From Hymenobacter frigidus (lineage in GTDB: Bacteria > Bacteroidota > Bacteroidia > Cytophagales > Hymenobacteraceae), in NCBI RefSeq assembly GCF_014640435.1, contig NZ_BMGY01000041.1, positions 1 through 37,775 of the forward strand: a stretch of 37,775 nt of DNA, written 5' to 3'. The notes under the pieces were generated by a model. It was not told the origin of the DNA and made no database searches. It saw only the letters and a list, made by a program, of their open reading frames with translations. The translations under genes and the position numbers were made by a program. Position 1 is the first letter of the stretch, and each line of letters opens with the position of its first letter. Of this stretch, positions 1 to 8,052 are shown one piece after another.

Positions 1-57
1 TTTCTGGCTTTTGCGGTCCTTTTGCTGCGTAAAATACCCCCTGATGAGAAACCCTAA
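1..57 (+). CDS. C-terminal end of a probable membrane protein (partial)
   Basis: Frame 1 is open from the window edge to a TAA at 55-57 and encodes 18 residues: a hydrophobic run (FLAFAVLLLR) followed by a charged tail (KIPPDEKP). This looks like the last transmembrane helix and cytoplasmic tail of a membrane protein. It converges on typA. The piece is too short to name a family, and chance reading is possible. Confidence 0.4.
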   Translation, partial: FLAFAVLLLRKIPPDEKP

Positions 58-69
58 ACAGGCTCAATG

Positions 70-97
70 AAAAAGGGCGCGACCAAAGCCGCGCCCT
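70..97 (-). terminator. Intrinsic terminator of typA
   Basis: An 8-bp perfect stem (AGGGCGCG at 74-81 pairs with CGCGCCCT at 90-97) with an 8-base loop is followed on the minus strand by five T. It lies about 27 bases beyond the typA stop. The plus side has no T run, so it mainly serves typA. Confidence 0.8.
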
Positions 98-123
98 CTT
101 CAAAATCATTCAACAAAGAATAA

Positions 124-1935
124 TTAGTCGGCCTGCTTGGCGTAGCGCAACCGCTCGTTTTCGTCGAGCAGAATCTTACGCATCCGAATCGACTTCGGCG
201 TCACTTCCAGGTACTCATCCTTCTGGATGTATTCCATGGCTTCTTCCAGCGAAAACTGGCGCTTGGGTACAATCTTGGCGTTATCATCCGTGCCCGAAGC
301 CCGCATGTTGGTCAGCTTCTTGCCTTTCTGGATGTTCACCGTCAGGTCGTTCGGGCGGGTGTGCTCGCCGATAACCTGGCCGCCGTACACTTCCTCGCCC
401 GGGTCCACGAAGAACGAGCCACGGTCCTGCAGCTTGTCGATGGTGTACGCGGTGCCGGCACCGGTTTCCAGCGAAATCAGCGAACCCGCAATGCGGCCGG
501 GGATGTGGCCCTTGTGCTCCTCGTAGTCCATGAAACGGTGGTTCATGATGGCTTCGCCGCCGGTGGCGGTCAGCACGTTGTTACGCAGGCCAATCAGGCC
601 GCGCGACGGAATGGTGAATTCCAAGTGCTGCAAGTCGCCCTTAGGCTCCATGATGGTCATTTCGCCTTTGCGCATGCTCACCAGCTCAATCACCTTACCG
701 GCCGATTCCTCGGGCACGTCCACCACCAGCAATTCGATGGGCTCGGTGCGCTTGCCGTTTTCGTTTTCTTTGAACAGCACCTGGGGCTGGCCCACCTGCA
801 GCTCATAGCCTTCGCGGCGCATGGTTTCGATGAGTACCGACAAGTGCAGAATGCCGCGGCCGAACACGAGGAAGGTATCCTCTTTGTCGGTGGCTTCCAC
901 GCGCAGGGCGAGGTTCTTTTCAGTTTCTTTGAACAAACGGTCGCGCAAGTGACGCGAGGTCACAAACTTGCCCTCCTTGCCAAAAAACGGCGAGTTGTTG
1001 ATGGTGAACAGCATGTTCATCGTCGGCTCGTCGATGCTGATGCGCTCCAACTGCTCGGGATTGTCGGCGTCGGCCAGCGTGTCGCCGATGTCGAAGCCTT
1101 CGATGCCCGACACGGCGCAGATTTCGCCGCTGCTCACCTCGTCCACCTTCACCCGGCCGAGGCCTTCGAAGACGTGCAGCTCGCGGATTTTAACTTTCTT
1201 AACGCTGCCGTCAGACTTCATCAGGCTCATGTTGGAGCCCTCACGCAGCGTACCGCGGTGCACGCGGCCGATGGCGATACGACCCACGAACGACGAGTAG
1301 TCGAGCGAGGTAATCTGCATCTGGGGCGTACCGTCCAAGGTCGGTGCGGGCGGAATCGACGAGATAACCGCGTCGAGCAGGGGAATCAGGTTATCGGTCT
1401 TGGTCTTCCAGTCGGTGCTCATCCAGCCCTGCTTCGAGGAACCGTACAAAGTCACGAAATCAAGCTGGTCTTCGCTAGCGCCAAGGTTGAACATGAGGTC
1501 GAAAACCTGCTCGTGCACCTCGTCGGGACGGCAGTTTTCCTTGTCTACTTTGTTCACCACCACAATGGGCTTCAGGCCCAGAGCAATGGCTTTGCCGAGC
1601 ACGAAGCGGGTCTGCGGCATGGCGCCTTCGAAGGCATCCACGAGCAGCAATACGCCGTCGGCCAGCTTCAACACCCGCTCTACTTCACCACCGAAGTCGG
1701 CGTGACCAGGGGTGTCGATGATGTTGATTTTGGTGCCGTTGTAGCGTACCGACACGTTTTTGGAAACGATGGTAATGCCACGCTCGCGCTCCAAGGGGTT
1801 GTCGTCGAGAATTAGGTCGTCGAAGTGCTGGTGCGCGTCGAAAATCTTGGATGCGTGGATAATTTTATCCACTAGGGTAGTCTTGCCGTGGTCAACGTGA
1901 GCGATGATGGCAATGTTACGAATGTTGTTGGCCAT
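124..1935 (-). CDS. typA: Ribosome-associated translational GTPase TypA/BipA
   Basis: This is a translation-factor GTPase that binds the ribosome and helps 50S assembly and stress or cold adaptation. The 603-residue length is normal for TypA. The N-terminal G domain shows the P-loop AHVDHGKTT, the switch II DTPGHADFGGEVERV and the base-recognition NKVDKE. Elongation-factor-like domains follow, then the TypA-specific C-terminal domain (RGLIGLRNNVLTATGGEAIM and DYEEHKGHIPGR). The ATG at 1933-1935 was chosen because MANNIRNIAIIAHVDHG matches the family N-terminus; an upstream in-frame ATG would add 15 unconserved residues. The gene is monocistronic, with a terminator at 70-97 and a -7 promoter element at 1956-1963. 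Confidence 0.96.
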   Translation of the reverse strand: MANNIRNIAIIAHVDHGKTTLVDKIIHASKIFDAHQHFDDLILDDNPLERERGITIVSKNVSVRYNGTKINIIDTPGHADFGGEVERVLKLADGVLLLVDAFEGAMPQTRFVLGKAIALGLKPIVVVNKVDKENCRPDEVHEQVFDLMFNLGASEDQLDFVTLYGSSKQGWMSTDWKTKTDNLIPLLDAVISSIPPAPTLDGTPQMQITSLDYSSFVGRIAIGRVHRGTLREGSNMSLMKSDGSVKKVKIRELHVFEGLGRVKVDEVSSGEICAVSGIEGFDIGDTLADADNPEQLERISIDEPTMNMLFTINNSPFFGKEGKFVTSRHLRDRLFKETEKNLALRVEATDKEDTFLVFGRGILHLSVLIETMRREGYELQVGQPQVLFKENENGKRTEPIELLVVDVPEESAGKVIELVSMRKGEMTIMEPKGDLQHLEFTIPSRGLIGLRNNVLTATGGEAIMNHRFMDYEEHKGHIPGRIAGSLISLETGAGTAYTIDKLQDRGSFFVDPGEEVYGGQVIGEHTRPNDLTVNIQKGKKLTNMRASGTDDNAKIVPKRQFSLEEAMEYIQKDEYLEVTPKSIRMRKILLDENERLRYAKQAD

Positions 1936-1955
1936 ATGGGTTGTTTTTGCGGGTG

Positions 1956-1963
1956 CAAAGGTA
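1956..1963 (-). promoter_or_regulatory. Candidate -7 promoter element for typA
   Basis: On the minus strand the sequence reads TACCTTTG, a perfect match to the Bacteroidota -7 consensus TAnnTTTG, 20 bases upstream of the typA ATG. The nearest TTTG upstream is only 14 bases away rather than about 19, so the -33 element is weak or absent. Confidence 0.45.
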
Positions 1964-2163
1964 CGGACAAAAAGGCGCAAAGCCTTGTGCTACTTCAGTC
2001 TTAACGGGCGGTCGGTTGTACCGGGCTCCGGTAAGGCCAAGCCCATCGCCCTAAATCGGTTAAGTCAGGCGTAAGGTTCCCAGCATTTTTGCGTCTGTCC
2101 CGCCGACCGAACCACCGCCCAGTGCCGTATGTTGGTCACCTATCATTCAACCCCTGTATCGCC

Positions 2164-2715
2164 ATGCGTTTTTCCTTGCTATTTCTCGTTGTTTCGGCGC
2201 TCACCCTCAATTCGGCCTGCTCGCAGAAGCGCGATGTGGCCGCCAATACCCCCCGCCCGCCCCGCACCGTGGCCGGCAAAACCTACTACCAACCCCAAGT
2301 CGTGACCGGTAAGCCCGACGAATTTCCGGTGCGTAAAACTAACGCCGAGTGGAAAAAGCAGCTTACCCCCGACCAGTACTACATCCTGCGGGAGCAGGGC
2401 ACCGAGCGGCCGTTCACGGGCAAATACCACGATAACCACGCCGATGGCAACTACTACTGCGCCGCCGACCGGAACCTGCTTTTTACTTCAGACACTAAAT
2501 TTGAGTCGGGCACCGGCTGGCCCAGCTTCTACGCCCCCGCTACCAATGCCAGCGTGAAAGTGGCCTCCGACAACACTTTTGGTATGAGCCGCGATGAGAT
2601 AGTGTGCGCCAAATGCGGTGGCCACCTCGGCCACGTGTTCAACGATGGTCCCAAGCCCACCGGCCAGCGCTACTGCATGGACGGCAACGCGCTGGCGTTT
2701 GAAAAGAAAAAATAA
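2164..2715 (+). CDS. msrB: Peptide-methionine (R)-S-oxide reductase MsrB, exported form
   Basis: MsrB reduces methionine-R-sulfoxide in oxidised proteins. The 183-residue protein starts with a hydrophobic signal and a Cys at residue 19 (LNSAC), consistent with a lipoprotein acting outside the cytoplasm; Asn at -3 is not the classic lipobox residue. The MsrB core holds GTGWPSF (116-122), CAKCGGHLGHVF (148-159) and the catalytic RYCMDG (Cys171). The first zinc pair is normally CxxC but here reads CAAD (Cys99, Asp102), so one of the four zinc cysteines is missing. The ATG at 2164 is preferred over one 25 codons upstream because it gives a proper signal peptide. A strong terminator follows. Confidence 0.93.
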   Translation: MRFSLLFLVVSALTLNSACSQKRDVAANTPRPPRTVAGKTYYQPQVVTGKPDEFPVRKTNAEWKKQLTPDQYYILREQGTERPFTGKYHDNHADGNYYCAADRNLLFTSDTKFESGTGWPSFYAPATNASVKVASDNTFGMSRDEIVCAKCGGHLGHVFNDGPKPTGQRYCMDGNALAFEKKK

Positions 2716-2748
2716 AACGTCCTGGGTTATTCTGGGAAAATTCATAAA

Positions 2749-2786
2749 AAAAAGCCCCTTGGCAATCCATGCCAGGGGGCTTTTTC
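2749..2786 (+). terminator. Intrinsic terminator after msrB
   Basis: A long hairpin (AGCCCCTTGGCA pairing with TGCCAGGGGGCT, one G-T wobble) is followed by TTTTT at 2781-2785. The other strand also has a long T run, so it could work in both directions. Confidence 0.85.
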
Positions 2787-2905
2787 GTTGGTCTGTATAT
2801 GCACCAGTTTGGTTATTCGCCACTTATAATAGAACCTTCTGTGGTTCGAACAGTTGCTGGGACCTAATTTTACTGCTTAAGAAAAATAAGTATAATTTAA
2901 TTATC

Positions 2906-3703
2906 ATGTTCGCTCCCACCCTGACCGACCCTATTGACCATTTACAGTCCGAAATAGGTGCTGCCCGCCAGCTGCTACTAGAAAACGGACTGTATGGCCG
3001 GCTGCAGACGCTGTCCGAACTGCGCCGGTTTATGGAGCACCACGTCTTTGCCGTCTGGGATTTCATGTCGTTGCTGAAGACGCTGCAACGGGATTTGACC
3101 TGTGTGCAAGTGCCTTGGGTGCCCACGGCCAACGCGGCCACGCGGCGGCTCATCAACGAAATTGTGCTGGAAGAGGAATCTGATGTGGACCCGCAGGGGC
3201 AGCCGGCCAGCCACTTCGAACTCTACCTCCGCGCCATGCGGGAGTGCGGGGCCGATACCGGGCCCATCAACCGGCTGGTGGCGGCCATCAGTGCCGGCCG
3301 CACCGTGGCGCAGGCGTTGGAGGCAGCCCAAGCGCCCGATTCAGTGCGGCATTTTGTTGAAAATACGTTCAGCATCATCCGGTCGGGCAAGCCGTATTCG
3401 GTGGCGGCGGCTTTCACTTTTGGCCGTGAAGACCTCATCCCAGCCATGTTTCGCCAGCTAGTGAACGACCTGCGCGACCGGTTTCCGGGCCAGCTCGATA
3501 CGTTTACCTACTACCTCGACCGGCATATTCAGCTTGATGAGGAAGTACACGCCCCCCTGGCGCAGCAAATGGTGCGCGAGCTGTGCGCCGACGACCCCGA
3601 GCGGTGGCTGGACTGCCAGCAGGTCACCATTCGTTGCCTGGAGGCGCGCATGGTGCTCTGGGACGGCATTATGCCCAGCAAAGCCCATAGCACGCTGGTG
3701 TAG
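2906..3703 (+). CDS. DUF3050 family protein, heme-oxygenase-like fold (possible diiron enzyme)
   Basis: The 265-residue protein matches my memory of DUF3050, an uncharacterised family. Recognisable blocks are EHHVFAVWDFMSLLK (44-58), VPWVPTAN (69-76), RRLINEIVLEEESD (80-93) and SHFELYLRAMRE (102-113). The C-terminal helix contains H207-x3-D211-x3-H215. Together with E44, H45/H46, E90/E91 and H103 or E105, this could form the two-iron site of heme-oxygenase-like oxidases, but that is inference. The ATG at 2906 starts in an AT-rich stretch after the msrB terminator. No signal peptide is seen, so it is probably cytoplasmic. The neighbours do not reveal a pathway. Confidence 0.82.
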   Translation: MFAPTLTDPIDHLQSEIGAARQLLLENGLYGRLQTLSELRRFMEHHVFAVWDFMSLLKTLQRDLTCVQVPWVPTANAATRRLINEIVLEEESDVDPQGQPASHFELYLRAMRECGADTGPINRLVAAISAGRTVAQALEAAQAPDSVRHFVENTFSIIRSGKPYSVAAAFTFGREDLIPAMFRQLVNDLRDRFPGQLDTFTYYLDRHIQLDEEVHAPLAQQMVRELCADDPERWLDCQQVTIRCLEARMVLWDGIMPSKAHSTLV

Positions 3704-3741
3704 CCCCGAACCACGGCGTCGTTGCCCACGTTTGAAGCAAG

Positions 3742-3757
3742 CGGCCAAATTTGGCCG
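3742..3757. promoter_or_regulatory. 16-bp perfect palindrome (candidate operator)
   Basis: CGGCCAAATTTGGCCG reads the same on both strands and lies 21 bases upstream of the ATG at 3779. A symmetric site directly before a gene could bind a dimeric regulator. In GC-rich DNA such a palindrome could also be chance. Confidence 0.25.
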
Positions 3758-3778
3758 GCTTACTATCAACTATCGGCA

Positions 3779-4132
3779 ATGAATAATTCTCGTGTCCTAA
3801 CCTGGTGCCGATTGCTGCTGTTCGGCGCGCTGCTACCCGCGTGCACGGCCTCCGAGCAGTCGGCCGAGACGGCCAACCCTTCGGCTGTGCCCCGCGAAGT
3901 TCGGACCGATGCTGACCGCCGCGCCATCTACAATAGCAACGGCAGTGGTAGCAGTTCGGCCGTGCCCGATGCCACGCCCAACCGCATGCGCCTGGGCGAG
4001 CAAGCCGCCGATATAAATCGGCAAAAGCGCATCGAAAATGCCAACACCAACGACCCTAACAACACCACGCCGGAAACCCGCCTCCGCCGCCTCGGCTACG
4101 ACTCGCCGGCCGATACCCTGCGCCGGCCCTAG
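3779..4132 (+). CDS. Small hypothetical lipoprotein
   Basis: The 117-residue protein has an N-terminal hydrophobic segment ending LLPAC, a lipoprotein signal with the acylated Cys near residue 22. The rest is polar, low in complexity and rich in Asn, Arg and Ala, with no recognised domain and probably disordered. The start was placed at the ATG at 3779 because the signal peptide begins there; an upstream start would add 19 residues before it. It ends in a terminator shared with the convergent H1-like gene. I do not recognise the family. Confidence 0.7.
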   Translation: MNNSRVLTWCRLLLFGALLPACTASEQSAETANPSAVPREVRTDADRRAIYNSNGSGSSSAVPDATPNRMRLGEQAADINRQKRIENANTNDPNNTTPETRLRRLGYDSPADTLRRP

Positions 4133-4167
4133 TGCCAGGCGCCAGGCGTTGGAACAGCCGGGTAATC

Positions 4168-4204
4168 AAACAGCCCGCCTCGGTGAACCGAAGCGGGCTG
4201 TTTG
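4168..4204. terminator. Bidirectional terminator between convergent genes
   Basis: AAACAGCCCGC pairs with GCGGGCTGTTT around an inner CTCGG/CCGAA region. AT-rich flanks on both sides fit use by the lipoprotein gene (plus) and the H1-like gene (minus). Confidence 0.8.
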
Positions 4205-4240
4205 GTTGATGAGTGACAACGGCCAGTCGGGCCGCGCAAG

Positions 4241-5008
4241 CTATGCGTTTACCTCGCCGTTGTTGGCGCTGTCAGCCGAGTTCATCACGTCGTTGGCCAC
4301 GGGGGCCGGAGTTGCCTGTACGCGGGGTTTTGGACCACGCTTGGCTCCGGTAACGGGTGTGCCGGGCTTGGGACCGCGGCGGCTGGCCGCCGTGGTGCTG
4401 GCCGTAGTGGCTGCGGGCTTGGGGCCACGGCGGGCACCGGTTGCAGCAGGTTTGGTACCAGCGGTGCTGGTTTTACGGCCGCTGGCTTTTGGGGCTGCGT
4501 TGGTTTCCGGGGCTCCTGTGGTTTCGGTGCCGGAAGCACGAATCTTACGCGGGGTGCCATCCTTATTCAGCGTCTGGCCTTTTTTGCGGTCTTTAGTCGG
4601 TTTGACCGAGCTGCTACCAGCGTTGTTACCGATGGCGGCGGCAGCGCTGGTAGCACTGCCCGAAACGGAATCGTAGTGGCGCACAATGGTGTGCAAGGCC
4701 TGCTCAAACATGCGCTCCGTGTCGCCATCGAGGCGGCGCGTTGCTTCTTTCACCACTTCCTTCAGCTTGGCCTTCGTTTCTTTGCGGATACGAGCCACAA
4801 CTTCGTTCATGCGGCCGTTCAACTCTTTTTGCAGTTGCTTAGCGGCCGATTTGAGCGACTTTTTCTGGCTGGCCTTTTTGTCGGCGCGGTCATCACTCAG
4901 GTCTGCCGTAGCGCGGCTGGTTTTCTTGGCCGATTTACGGGCTGACTTTTCTTCCGGCGTACGTTTCGCACGCTTTTCGGTTTTGTTCGGAGAAGCAGGT
5001 TTTTTCAT
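4241..5008 (-). CDS. Basic histone H1-like protein with KRGPKP repeats
   Basis: The 255-residue protein is very rich in Lys, Ala, Thr and Pro. The first 50 residues are almost all Lys/Arg/Ser/Ala. Residues about 50-115 form one amphipathic helical block (for example RMNEVVARIRKETKAKLKEVV). The tail has three RRGPKP/KRGPKP motifs, which resemble AT-hook cores (RGRP) without matching them exactly. This layout suggests a DNA-binding, chromatin-compacting protein, by composition only. A -7-like element lies at 5088-5095. It is not obviously a paralogue of the other basic gene at 15873, which has a different helical repeat. Confidence 0.72.
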   Translation of the reverse strand: MKKPASPNKTEKRAKRTPEEKSARKSAKKTSRATADLSDDRADKKASQKKSLKSAAKQLQKELNGRMNEVVARIRKETKAKLKEVVKEATRRLDGDTERMFEQALHTIVRHYDSVSGSATSAAAAIGNNAGSSSVKPTKDRKKGQTLNKDGTPRKIRASGTETTGAPETNAAPKASGRKTSTAGTKPAATGARRGPKPAATTASTTAASRRGPKPGTPVTGAKRGPKPRVQATPAPVANDVMNSADSANNGEVNA

Positions 5009-5087
5009 CTGAAAAAAATTGACTGGTGAAGAGTAAGAAAAGGAGCGAATGCGGCGTACTTGAATGACACTGAATTATTCAGTCGCT

Positions 5088-5095
5088 CAAATATA
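5088..5095 (-). promoter_or_regulatory. Candidate -7 element for the H1-like gene
   Basis: The minus strand reads TATATTTG, matching TAnnTTTG, in the AT-rich 236-base gap shared with metG and about 80 bases before the H1-like start. A TTTG lies upstream at a 15-base spacing, shorter than the usual 19. No clear plus-strand promoter for metG was found here. Confidence 0.4.
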
Positions 5096-5244
5096 AAATG
5101 AATTAAGTGTCAAACGGTTCGCATAGTTTTTTTGTTGATTTAATTCTGCGTTTTTTTTTGTTGTTCCTTTGTGCCGCCCGGTAATTATTGCAGTTTTCAA
5201 CTGGTAATTAAGCGCCTGTTCGCATCTTTTTTACTCCTTATCAT

Positions 5245-7287
5245 ATGTCACTTCTTCCTAAGCGTTACACTGTTACCGCTGCTTTGCCTTATGCCAATGG
5301 TCCGGTACACATTGGCCATTTGGCAGGGGTCTATTTGCCCGCTGATATTTATGTGCGCTATCTGCGTTCGGTGGGACGCGATGTAAAATTTATTTGTGGT
5401 TCCGACGAGCACGGGGTACCAATTACTATCCGGGCTCAAAAAGAAGGCGTGACGCCGCAACAGGTGGTGGATAAGTACCACGTCCTCATTCGCGACTCGT
5501 TTAAAGACTTCAATGTGTCATTCGACGTGTATTCGCGCACGTCATCGGCCACGCACGCCGAGGTTTCCAGCGAGTTTTTCACCAAGCTGAACAACGAAGG
5601 GAAATTCATTGAGCAAACAACCCAGCAGTATTTCGACGAAAAGGCGCAGCAGTTTCTGGCCGACCGCTACATTGTGGGCACCTGCCCCAATTGCGGCAAC
5701 GAAAATGCCTACGGCGACCAGTGTGAGCGTTGCGGCACGTCGCTCAGCCCCACAGAGCTAATTAATCCGCGCAGCATGCTCAGCGGCGCGCATCCGATAC
5801 TGCGCGACACCAAGCACTGGTTCCTGCCCCTCGACCAATACGAGCCCTGGCTGCGCGAATGGATAATTGAAGGCCATAAAAACGACTGGAAAACCAACGT
5901 GTACGGCCAGTGCAAATCCTGGATTGACCAGGGCCTGCACCCCCGCGCCGTTACGCGCGACCTGGACTGGGGCGTGCCCGTGCCCGCAGTAGGGGCCGAA
6001 GGAAAAGTGCTCTACGTGTGGTTTGATGCCCCAATCGGCTACATTTCGGCTACGAAGGAAGCCTTCCCCGACGAGTGGGAATTGTATTGGAAGGATGCCG
6101 GCTCCAAACTGGTACATTTCATTGGCAAGGACAACATCGTATTTCACTGTATTATTTTCCCGGTAATGCTGAAAGCGCACGGCGAATTTATTCTGCCGGA
6201 TAACGTGCCCGCCAACGAATTTTTGAATTTGGAAGGTGATAAAATCAGCACCTCGCGCAACTGGGCCGTGTGGCTGCACGAATACTTGGCTGATTTTCCT
6301 GGTCAAGGTGACGTACTGCGCTACGTGCTGTGCGCCAACGCCCCCGAAACCAAAGACAACGACTTCACCTGGAAGGATTTTCAGGCTCGCAACAACAACG
6401 AATTAGTTGCCACGCTTGGTAATTTTGTGAACCGCGCGGTTGTACTCACGCACAAATTTTTTGAGGGCAAAGTGCCGGCGCTCGGGGAATTATTGCCCAT
6501 CGACCAAGATGCCTTCGCGCAGTTAGCTGAATTCCCCGCCAAAATCGGTGAGTTAATTGAGAATTACCGATTCCGCGACGCGTTGGCTGAAGTGTTGAAC
6601 CTGGCGCGCCTTGGTAATAAATATCTGGCTGAAACCCAGCCCTGGCACCTCATCAAGACCGATGCTGTGCGCACGGGCACGGTGCTGCATGTAGCCCTAC
6701 AAATTGCGGCGGCCCTGGCCCCGGTGCTGGAGCCCTTTTTGCCCGATTCGGCCCAAAAGCTGGCCACCATGCTCAACCTGGAGTTGGGCAATTGGGCCAG
6801 CGCAGGCCGCGCCGATGCGTTAGCTGCGGGGCACGAATTGCGTGAGCCGGCGCTGCTATTCGCTAAAATCGAAGACGTTACTGTAGAAGCGCAAGTGCAA
6901 AAGCTGCTCGATACCAAAAAGGAAAATCAACTAGCTAATACGCCCGTTGCGCCCGCCAAAGAAGATATTTCCTTCGATGATTTTGGTCAGATGGACTTAC
7001 GTATCGGTACCATTCTAACTGCCGAGAAAGTAGCCAAAACCAAAAAGCTGCTCAAACTCACCGTTGACCTGGGTCTGGAACAACGCACCATCGTGAGCGG
7101 CATTGCCGAGCATTTTATTCCCGAAGCCCTTATCGGCCAGCAGGTGCAAGTGTTGCTCAACCTGGCGCCGCGTGAAATCAAAGGAATCCAGAGCCAAGGC
7201 ATGCTCCTGATGGCCGAGAATGCCGACGGTAGCCTGGCGCTGATGCAGCCCAGCAAACCGGTGCGCAACGGCAGCGGCGTGGTGTAG
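5245..7287 (+). CDS. metG: Methionine--tRNA ligase
   Basis: This class I aminoacyl-tRNA synthetase charges tRNA-Met, including the initiator. The 680-residue length fits the long MetRS form. The Rossmann catalytic domain holds HIGH at residues 22-25 and KISTS at 333-337, a variant of KMSKS. The connective domain has the four-cysteine zinc knuckle CPNCGNENAYGDQCERC. An anticodon-binding helical domain follows, and from about residue 573 a C-terminal EMAP/Trbp111-type tRNA-binding domain (DFGQMDLRIGTI) that promotes dimerisation. The start ATG sits just before the conserved RYTVTAALPYANGP. The gene ends in a terminator nested inside an inverted repeat. Confidence 0.98.
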   Translation: MSLLPKRYTVTAALPYANGPVHIGHLAGVYLPADIYVRYLRSVGRDVKFICGSDEHGVPITIRAQKEGVTPQQVVDKYHVLIRDSFKDFNVSFDVYSRTSSATHAEVSSEFFTKLNNEGKFIEQTTQQYFDEKAQQFLADRYIVGTCPNCGNENAYGDQCERCGTSLSPTELINPRSMLSGAHPILRDTKHWFLPLDQYEPWLREWIIEGHKNDWKTNVYGQCKSWIDQGLHPRAVTRDLDWGVPVPAVGAEGKVLYVWFDAPIGYISATKEAFPDEWELYWKDAGSKLVHFIGKDNIVFHCIIFPVMLKAHGEFILPDNVPANEFLNLEGDKISTSRNWAVWLHEYLADFPGQGDVLRYVLCANAPETKDNDFTWKDFQARNNNELVATLGNFVNRAVVLTHKFFEGKVPALGELLPIDQDAFAQLAEFPAKIGELIENYRFRDALAEVLNLARLGNKYLAETQPWHLIKTDAVRTGTVLHVALQIAAALAPVLEPFLPDSAQKLATMLNLELGNWASAGRADALAAGHELREPALLFAKIEDVTVEAQVQKLLDTKKENQLANTPVAPAKEDISFDDFGQMDLRIGTILTAEKVAKTKKLLKLTVDLGLEQRTIVSGIAEHFIPEALIGQQVQVLLNLAPREIKGIQSQGMLLMAENADGSLALMQPSKPVRNGSGVV

Positions 7288-7298
7288 CCCGGAAGCGT

Positions 7299-7479
7299 GT
7301 TATTGCGAGCGCAGCGTGGCGCGGCAATCCGGCCGCTCAAAGCGACGAGCTCGATAATGTGAAAAAGTCCCAGCTCTGTGTAGAGTTTGGGGCTTTTCTG
7401 CATAATAAGACTTGTCACAACCCAAGGTTAGTTGCTGAAAATAGGACGGATTACCGCGCCGCGCTGCGCTCGTAATGAC
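7299..7479. repeat. Inverted repeat with 33-base arms (GTCATT-GCGAGCGCAGC type)
   Basis: The left arm 7299-7331 and right arm 7447-7479 are inverted copies with four mismatches, all transitions. The outer sequence GTTATTGCGAGCGCAGC / GTCATTACGAGCGCAGC resembles pieces at 27409-27436 and 35360-35430. The repeat fills most of the metG-pth gap and encloses the metG terminator. It looks like a dispersed intergenic element, not a gene. Confidence 0.75.
7362..7397 (+). terminator. Intrinsic terminator of metG
   Basis: AAAAAGTCCCAGCTCT pairs with AGAGTTTGGGGCTTTT through several G-T wobbles, around a GTGT loop and ending in TTTT. It lies 75 bases after the metG stop. Confidence 0.65.
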
Positions 7480-7485
7480 GGTGCT

Positions 7486-8052
7486 TTACTTTATGTTTAC
7501 CACGTTCATGGCCCGCTCCAAGCCCATTGCACCAAATGCTAGTATGGCTTCGCCGGCTTTTTCAATGCGCGTGGGCAATTCAATTAATTCATCGGCCGAA
7601 AACGGATTCAGGACATAATCAACCTGCCGGCCCTTGGGAAAATTAGCGTCTACGCCAAAGCGAAGCCGCGCATATACGTCACTGATTAGCGTGGCCTGAA
7701 TATCCTTCAGCCCGTTGTGCCCGCCGGCCGAGCCCTGCCCTTTGAGCCGCAGCTTGCCAAAGGGCAGGGCGAGGTCATCGGTAACCACCAGCATGTTTTC
7801 GGGTGTGATTTTTAGTGTAGCCAGCCAGTGCGCGGCGGCTTTACCACTCAGGTTCATGTAGGTGGTAGGCTTCACCAGTGAGTAGGTGTGGCCTTTGTGC
7901 TTGAATTCGGTAGTGAAGGCGTGGCGGCCGATTTCGAAGCGTGGAGCGTCGAATTTAGCGGCCAGATAATCGGCCACCATAAACCCAATGTTGTGCCGTG
8001 TACCGGCGTATTCAGGCCCAATATTGCCCAAGCAAAGAATTAGAAACTTCAT
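7486..8052 (-). CDS. pth: Peptidyl-tRNA hydrolase
   Basis: Pth recycles peptidyl-tRNA that drops off stalled ribosomes by cleaving the ester bond. The 188 residues match the bacterial Pth family. Seen are LGN (Asn10), the catalytic His20 in TRHNIGF, YMNLSG, DDLALPFGKLRLK and GSAGGHNGLKDI. The start ATG directly abuts the repeat at 8053-8239. It lies downstream of rplY in the same direction, the common bacterial rplY-pth order, but a hairpin terminator and a repeat separate them here, so co-transcription would need read-through. Confidence 0.97.
   Translation of the reverse strand: MKFLILCLGNIGPEYAGTRHNIGFMVADYLAAKFDAPRFEIGRHAFTTEFKHKGHTYSLVKPTTYMNLSGKAAAHWLATLKITPENMLVVTDDLALPFGKLRLKGQGSAGGHNGLKDIQATLISDVYARLRFGVDANFPKGRQVDYVLNPFSADELIELPTRIEKAGEAILAFGAMGLERAMNVVNIK

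Noticed and set aside
361..1815. Long plus-strand open frame of 484 codons opposite typA
   Set aside because: It is the antisense shadow of typA in GC-rich DNA, with no protein family features.
2838..2870. GGTTCGAACA resembling a tRNA T arm
   Set aside because: The flanks do not form a T stem and no acceptor or anticodon arm is present.
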